Positions 7,244-10,410 of a stretch of DNA of 10,410 nucleotides are shown here, piece after piece. The notes under the pieces were generated by a model, which worked only from the letters and a program-made list of their open reading frames with translations, was not told the origin of the DNA and searched no databases. Both the position numbers and the translations under genes were made by a program. This DNA is from Gemmatimonas phototrophica (lineage in GTDB: Bacteria; Gemmatimonadota; Gemmatimonadetes; Longimicrobiales; Gaopeijiaceae), in contig CAMCNM010000043.1 of the NCBI GenBank assembly GCA_945876015.1, forward strand, positions 1 to 10,410. Direction: 5' to 3'. Position 1 is the first letter of the stretch, and the number at the start of each line of letters is the position of its first letter.

Positions 7244-7267
7244 CGGGCCCACAGGCGAAGCCTGGGG
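7244..7267 (+). repeat. 24-bp dispersed repeat, copy 2 (upstream of aquaporin)
   Basis: This second perfect copy lies in the 110-base gap between the DUF457-type stop (7198) and the aquaporin start (7309). It has the same CAGGC-GAA-GCCTG hairpin potential and is followed by long G runs (7264-7267, 7269-7273, 7275-7279). Read in the aquaporin frame it also spells GPQAKPG, although no start precedes it there. I see no -35/-10 pair in this gap. Confidence 0.7.
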
Positions 7268-7308
7268 AGGGGGCGGGGGCGCCGCATCCAGAACCCGGAG
7301 GAGCAGTG

Positions 7309-7971
7309 ATGACCAGGAAGCTCGTAGTCGAAGCGATCGGAACGTTCTTTCTCGTGTTCACGATCGGCCAGGTCTCGCTTGACCCCGGCGCGTCGGGCGC
7401 CCTGGGACCGTGGGCCATCGCGGCGGTCTACATGGTCATGGTCTACGCCGGCGGACACATCTCCGGCGCGCACTACAACCCGGCCGTCACCCTCGCCGTG
7501 TTCATCCGCGGCAAGGCCAGCGTCCACGAGTTGATCGGCTATTGGGTCTTCCAGGCGGTCGCGGCCGCCGTGGCGGGTTCCGTCGTGCTCTGGCTCAAGG
7601 GCGGCGGCCCGCTGACCGTTCCGAGCATGGACCTCACCAGGGCGGTCGCCGGGGAGTTCGTGTTCACGTTCGCGCTCGCGTACGTGGTGTTGAACGTCGC
7701 CACCGCGCGCGACGTCGAGGGCAACTCCTACTATGGACTCGCGATCGGATTCACGGTGCTCGCGGGAGCCTATGCGATCGGAGGTCTCTCGGGTGGGCAC
7801 TTCAATCCCGCGGTCTCGGTCGGCGCGCTGGTGATGGGCATGATCGGACCGGCCGACGCCATCGTCTTGTTCCTGCCCCAGCTCGCCGGAGCCGCCGCCG
7901 CCGCGCTCGTGTTCAAGGTCTTCGACCTCGGCAACGACAAGCCGGAGACCGACGCACCCGCGCCGGACTGA
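7309..7971 (+). CDS. Aquaporin/MIP-family channel with atypical selectivity filter
   Basis: This is a 220-residue six-helix major intrinsic protein in the inner membrane, expected to pass water or small neutral solutes. The ATG at 7309 is chosen because GGAGGAG (7297-7303) sits five bases upstream; a GTG directly before it is an alternative. Both half-helix NPA boxes are intact: GGHISGAHYNPAVTL (Asn57) and GGHFNPAVSVG (Asn166). Glu8 in helix 1 and the Glu in VAGEFVFTFALAY of helix 4 follow the MIP pattern. The position after the second NPA, normally the selectivity-filter arginine, is Val169. By spacing from AqpZ, the other filter positions would be Ile37 and Ala154. This predicts a wider, uncharged filter than AqpZ or GlpF, so the substrate is open. 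The gene stands alone on its strand and ends four bases before the frame of the convergent membrane-protein gene. Confidence 0.92.
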   Translation: MTRKLVVEAIGTFFLVFTIGQVSLDPGASGALGPWAIAAVYMVMVYAGGHISGAHYNPAVTLAVFIRGKASVHELIGYWVFQAVAAAVAGSVVLWLKGGGPLTVPSMDLTRAVAGEFVFTFALAYVVLNVATARDVEGNSYYGLAIGFTVLAGAYAIGGLSGGHFNPAVSVGALVMGMIGPADAIVLFLPQLAGAAAAALVFKVFDLGNDKPETDAPAPD

Positions 7972-8014
7972 CCCGTCAGCTCCCTCGGACCATGGCGTCG
8001 AGGGTGTCGCGCAG

Positions 8015-8893
8015 CTAGGTCTGGTCCGCTTCCGGGAGATAGCGTCCGATCCGGAGCACGCGCGTGTCGGTGCGGATTCGCACGTCCCGATCGACACCGG
8101 CGGGGGGGCCGGTGCGTCCGTCACGACGAGCGGCCACCTTGCTCCAAGTGGCGTTGGGCGACACCGATAGGTCCACGCCTTCGACCGCGCGCTTGAGCAA
8201 GGTCTTTCTCCCCCACGTCAGACCGATCCCCGAGGAGCCGACCACCAGCCGGTCGGGAGCGTCCTCGATCCATTCTCTCGTTCTCCCGCCCACCAGCGCC
8301 GCCAGGGCGAGCAAGATCCCGATCAGGAAGAACAGCGAGCCGAGCGCCGCCAAGAACCAGACCGGCCCGTCCGGCATCTCGCCGTTCACCCGCCCGCCCG
8401 TGATCACACCCGCGCCCACCAGGGCCGCGAGCCCTCCGAAACCCCCGAACACCGCCCCGAAGGCGACAAAAATGGCCGTGCCCACGCTGTAGCCGGTCGG
8501 GGGAATCACGACCCGGCGGCGCCCCCGCTCCGAGGTGACCACGATGCGCGATCCGCGCGGTGGATGGGCAGACACGCGCACGGCAAACCCACCCGCGGTC
8601 GCCTCGGGCGCGGCGCGCCGGGCGAGGGGCGCATTCCACGCGCCGGGGGCGGTGCGGACCACTTCGGTACCGGTGCGGTCCACCGCGTCGCACTCGAGCA
8701 GCTTGGCCCAGCGCTCGAGCTGTGCGTAGCCGTCCTCCTCCTTCGTTTCCGACGCGAGGACCACCGCTTTCGGCCAGGACGGCGCCCGGATCTCGACGTT
8801 CCAGATCGGACTCGAGTCCTCGCTCGACGCAGCACGGGCGAGCTCGAGCGCAACCTCGGGAATCTCGGTCAGGTCACCGGACGTCTCCGTCAC
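8015..8893 (-). CDS. Membrane protein, C-terminal part of a TAG-split gene
   Basis: This ORF of 292 codons starts at GTG 8893 and stops at TAG 8017-8015. It has no convincing ribosome site, and lies in the same frame as the ORF just upstream, separated by one TAG and three codons, so it is probably the main part of one longer gene. It has a soluble N-terminal region (about 1-125) with ELERWAKLLECDAVDRTG-like sequence found in large bacterial membrane proteins of unknown function. Two transmembrane segments (about 134-165 and 178-205) follow, then a basic C-terminal domain (DRLVVGSSGIGLTWGRKTLL, later RIRTDTRVLRIGR) that resembles a PH-like sheet. After the TAG the frame continues LRDTLDAMVRGS to TGA 7978-7976, and ADQT-stop-LRDTLDAMV looks like an amphipathic C-terminal helix with Trp or Gln replaced by stop. 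Function is unknown. Whether it is a pseudogene, a miscalled base or readthrough cannot be settled here. Confidence 0.65.
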   Translation of the reverse strand: MTETSGDLTEIPEVALELARAASSEDSSPIWNVEIRAPSWPKAVVLASETKEEDGYAQLERWAKLLECDAVDRTGTEVVRTAPGAWNAPLARRAAPEATAGGFAVRVSAHPPRGSRIVVTSERGRRRVVIPPTGYSVGTAIFVAFGAVFGGFGGLAALVGAGVITGGRVNGEMPDGPVWFLAALGSLFFLIGILLALAALVGGRTREWIEDAPDRLVVGSSGIGLTWGRKTLLKRAVEGVDLSVSPNATWSKVAARRDGRTGPPAGVDRDVRIRTDTRVLRIGRYLPEADQT

Positions 8894-8902
8894 CTTGCCA
8901 AC

Positions 8903-9148
8903 CTATCCCGCGCGGCGCCTCCATCGCCCACTCGCCAGGCTCAGCTCGAGCTCCTCCCGCCAGAACGCGCCCACCACGCAGATCAGGAGGAACAGCCCGA
9001 TCACCGCGGCGGCGAACCAGCGCGGCGGGGATGGGATGAAGCGGAGCGCCGCCACGAGCCCGACGCTCATCACCAGGAAGAGGGTGGTGGCGGGCCGAAT
9101 GTCGTAGCGGAACAGGATCTCGGACGGAGACTCGCCGACGATCCGCAT
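8903..9148 (-). CDS. Small two-helix membrane protein, N-terminal part of the same TAG-split gene
   Basis: This 81-residue ORF starts MRIVGESPSEILFRYDIRP and has two transmembrane helices (ATTLFLVMSVGLVAALRF and WFAAAVIGLFLLICVVGAFW). A basic tail (LASGRWRRRAG) then ends at TAG 8905-8903. The next codons continue in the same frame (VGKV) into the ORF that begins at 8893. The layout of two helices, a WREELELSLASG turn and a soluble domain with EIPEVALELA suggests one protein of about 390 residues with four helices. ATG 9148 is preferred because proteins of this style often begin MRIV-ESP; in-frame ATGs at 9175 and 9187 are alternatives, and none has a well-spaced ribosome site. It is divergent from the CHRD-like gene. 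If the TAG is real, this could instead be a free-standing small membrane protein. Confidence 0.6.
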   Translation of the reverse strand: MRIVGESPSEILFRYDIRPATTLFLVMSVGLVAALRFIPSPPRWFAAAVIGLFLLICVVGAFWREELELSLASGRWRRRAG

Positions 9149-9173
9149 GCGGGCCTGCACGTTGACTGAGCCC

Positions 9174-9187
9174 ATGCCTCCAGGCAT
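9174..9187. repeat. Short perfect inverted repeat in the divergent intergenic region
   Basis: ATGCCT-CC-AGGCAT has 6-bp arms and a 2-bp centre. It lies between the minus-strand membrane-protein gene and the plus-strand CHRD-like gene. It could be an operator, but it also contains two of the candidate minus-strand ATG codons. No clear promoter elements are visible elsewhere in the 9149-9280 gap. Confidence 0.25.
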
Positions 9188-9280
9188 AACGCCGCCACAC
9201 CGTCCGGGGCCATGACCGTCGCTGGCACGGCGGATGCGATGGCTCCGCACGGAATCCAACGCAACCGGGAGAAAGCTCAG

Positions 9281-9712
9281 ATGAAACGAGGAATGGTGAT
9301 CGCGCTCGCGCTCGTGTCCGCCGCCTGCGCGAGCGGGGGCGGTGGTGGTGGAAGCGGGGAAGGAATCGTGGACTTCAGCGCTCAGCTCGCGCCGACGAGC
9401 GGGTATCAGGTACGGGGGACCGCGAATGCGGTGGCCTCGCTCGGCCGCACGGTGGTCACGCTGCAGATCGAGAGCGCGGCGCCGGGCGCGACCCACCCCT
9501 GGCACGTGCATCAAGGAAGGCGCGGGTCGAACGGACCGGTGGTCGGAAGCGGAGCCGACTATCCGGCGATCAGTGTCGAGGGCGACGGCAAGAAGCGAGT
9601 GGTCGCCACGATCGGCACCCAGCTGGACGACGACACCGAGTATTTCGTCAACGTTCATCTGTCGTCACAACAGATGGGCGTGATCGTGTCCTGCGGAGCG
9701 CTGGTGGACTAG
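9281..9712 (+). CDS. CHRD/SOD-like secreted lipoprotein
   Basis: This is a 143-residue lipoprotein. ATG 9281 is chosen because GGGAGA (9267-9272) lies eight bases upstream and a compact signal peptide follows, ending SAAC with the lipidated Cys at 16; the frame is open further up but lacks sense there. A Gly-rich tether (about 19-28) leads to a beta-sandwich domain. HPWHVHQG (72-79) has the HxH look of Cu/Zn superoxide dismutase, and YFVNVH (121-126) resembles the CHRD-domain motif. The end SCGALVD recalls the Cys-Gly turn near the SOD C-terminus. The full set of SOD copper and zinc ligands is not evident, so a metal-binding or structural role is as likely as dismutase activity. Its TAG stop lies within the CTAG that borders the IS5 element, so the insertion removed whatever followed but left the coding sequence intact. 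Confidence 0.75.
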   Translation: MKRGMVIALALVSAACASGGGGGGSGEGIVDFSAQLAPTSGYQVRGTANAVASLGRTVVTLQIESAAPGATHPWHVHQGRRGSNGPVVGSGADYPAISVEGDGKKRVVATIGTQLDDDTEYFVNVHLSSQQMGVIVSCGALVD

Positions 9713-10410
9713 GGAAGCTCTGCACAGGGCGCTTTGCGCGAGCGATCTTTGGTAGTCGCTGAAGCCACCCCTGAGCCGAGAGGGAATATATGGCGAAGCA
9801 GAGAACGTTCGCGGGCCTGGTGTGGAGCACGAAGGGAAAGGTGACGCGTCGCGAGCGGTTTCTGGGCGAGATGGACGCTGTGATTCCCTGGGAGCGGCTG
9901 CAGGCGCTGATCGAGCCGCATTACCCGAAGGTCGGTAAGGGTCGCCATCCGTTGGGTCTGGAGAAGATGCTGCGGATCTACTTCGTGCAGCAGTAGTTCG
10001 ATCTGTCGGACCCGGGCGCTGAGGCAGGGATCTACGACAGCGAATCGATCCGACGGTTCGTGGGGTGGAGCTGGGCGAGGACAAGATCCCGGACGAAACG
10101 ACGATCCTGCGGTTCCGGCGCCTGTTGGAGGGCCACGGCCTGACGGAGGCGGTCTTCATTGAGGTGCGTGAGCTCTTGGAAGAGAAGCGGCTGCTGCTGA
10201 AGGCGGGCACGATCGTGGACGCGACGATCATCGCGGCACCGAGCTCGACGAAGAACCAAGAAGGGAAGCGGGACCCGGAGATGCGGCAGACCAGGAAGGG
10301 AAAGGACTGGCATTTCGGGATGAAGCTGCATGTGGGCACGGACATCCAAGGCCTGGTTCATAGCCTGGTGACGACGAACGCAGCGCAGGCCGACATCAAG
10401 CAGCTTCCGG
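9713..10410 (+). mobile_element. IS5-family insertion sequence, left part
   Basis: The IS5-like transposase frame begins at 9790. The left end is placed at 9713 because GGAAGCTCTGCAC resembles IS5-type terminal repeats and is preceded directly by CTAG (9709-9712), matching the YTAR target typical of the IS5 subgroup. The right end, second terminal repeat and second target copy lie beyond the window, so the boundary is inferred. Confidence 0.7.
9790..10410 (+). pseudogene. IS5-family transposase with in-frame TAG and frameshift, 3' partial
   Basis: This DDE transposase resembles the IS5 subgroup. ATG 9790 follows AGGGA by four bases and gives an N-terminus close to IS5 (RERFLGEMDAVIPWERL, IEPHYPK, LEKMLRIYFVQQ). 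Codon 9994-9996 is TAG where the family has Trp (LQQWYNLSDPG), and FDLSDPGAEAGIYDSES continues in frame. At 10062-10065 a run of four G replaces an expected five, shifting the frame. From 10065 the other frame continues VELGEDKIPDETTILRF, KAGTIVDATIIAAPSSTKN (first catalytic Asp of the DDE set) and GKDWHFGMKLHVGTD. The second Asp and the Glu are beyond the edge. As written it cannot make full-length transposase. The shift is not at the usual A-rich programmed slippery site, so decay or base error is favoured. Confidence 0.85.

Noticed and set aside
6205-7308. Open frame leading into the aquaporin gene
   Set aside because: It overlaps the DUF457-type gene and is Arg-rich noise. The aquaporin start has GGAGGAG at the correct distance and MIP proteins begin there.
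1404-9712. Genome-wide amber reassignment (TAG read as an amino acid)
   Set aside because: The DUF457-type gene (7196-7198) and the CHRD-like gene (9710-9712) both end at TAG where the protein looks complete, and intact genes contain no internal TAG. Partial suppression is not excluded.
10055-10070. Programmed frameshift in the IS transposase
   Set aside because: The run is GGGG, not a typical A-rich slippery site. IS5-subgroup transposases are usually a single frame, and the gene already has a nonsense codon.
1-10410. CRISPR array, tRNA or rRNA genes, toxin-antitoxin or phage-defence modules
   Set aside because: I saw no regularly spaced repeats, cloverleaf-like sequences or diagnostic protein motifs for these on either strand.

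Overview
The window is high-GC DNA (roughly two thirds G+C) with dense, short-gapped bacterial genes and many Cys-lipobox lipoproteins. The DUF4382-type lipoprotein, the SMP-30-like lipoprotein and the small NNN-motif lipoprotein resemble proteins I associate with Gemmatimonadota and related soil phyla. That assignment is inference from protein style, because there is no rRNA or other marker here.

Layout, left to right. (1) The 3' four fifths of a malonyl-CoA synthetase (ACSF3/MatB type), cut by the window edge. (2) A DUF4382-type lipoprotein gene that keeps one frame from 1404 to 2039 but carries two in-frame stops, one exactly at the lipobox cysteine; a strong GC hairpin follows it. (3) A small lipoprotein of unknown function. 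(4) On the minus strand, a two-gene glycerate operon: a GhrB/GyaR-type glyoxylate/hydroxypyruvate reductase and a MOFRL-type glycerate 2-kinase, coupled by a 4-base GTGA overlap. Together they would convert glyoxylate-derived hydroxypyruvate or tartronate semialdehyde to glycerate and then to 2-phosphoglycerate. (5) Back on the plus strand, a beta-propeller lipoprotein, a YdjM/DUF457-type inner-membrane protein whose natural start codon reads ATC, and an aquaporin-family channel with a non-standard selectivity filter. (6) On the minus strand, what looks like one four-helix membrane protein read as two ORFs because of an in-frame TAG, with a second TAG cutting off its last 12 codons. (7) A CHRD/SOD-like lipoprotein whose stop codon lies in a CTAG site at which an IS5-family element starts. 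The IS5 transposase itself has a TAG and a one-base deletion, and runs off the right edge.

The most striking feature is the clustering of interruptions. Five in-frame stops and one frameshift fall in three genes (about 2.4 kb), and every stop sits inside otherwise conserved sequence. About 7 kb of metabolic and channel genes contain none; their only oddity is the ATC start. Two other genes end naturally with TAG, which argues against a simple amber-sense genetic code. Recent decay of dispensable genes, or consensus error, is the first explanation, and stop suppression the more exciting one. A perfect 24-bp repeat, able to form a GCGAAGC mini-hairpin, occurs in the linker of the propeller lipoprotein and upstream of the aquaporin. 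I found no CRISPR array, tRNA, rRNA or recognisable defence system.
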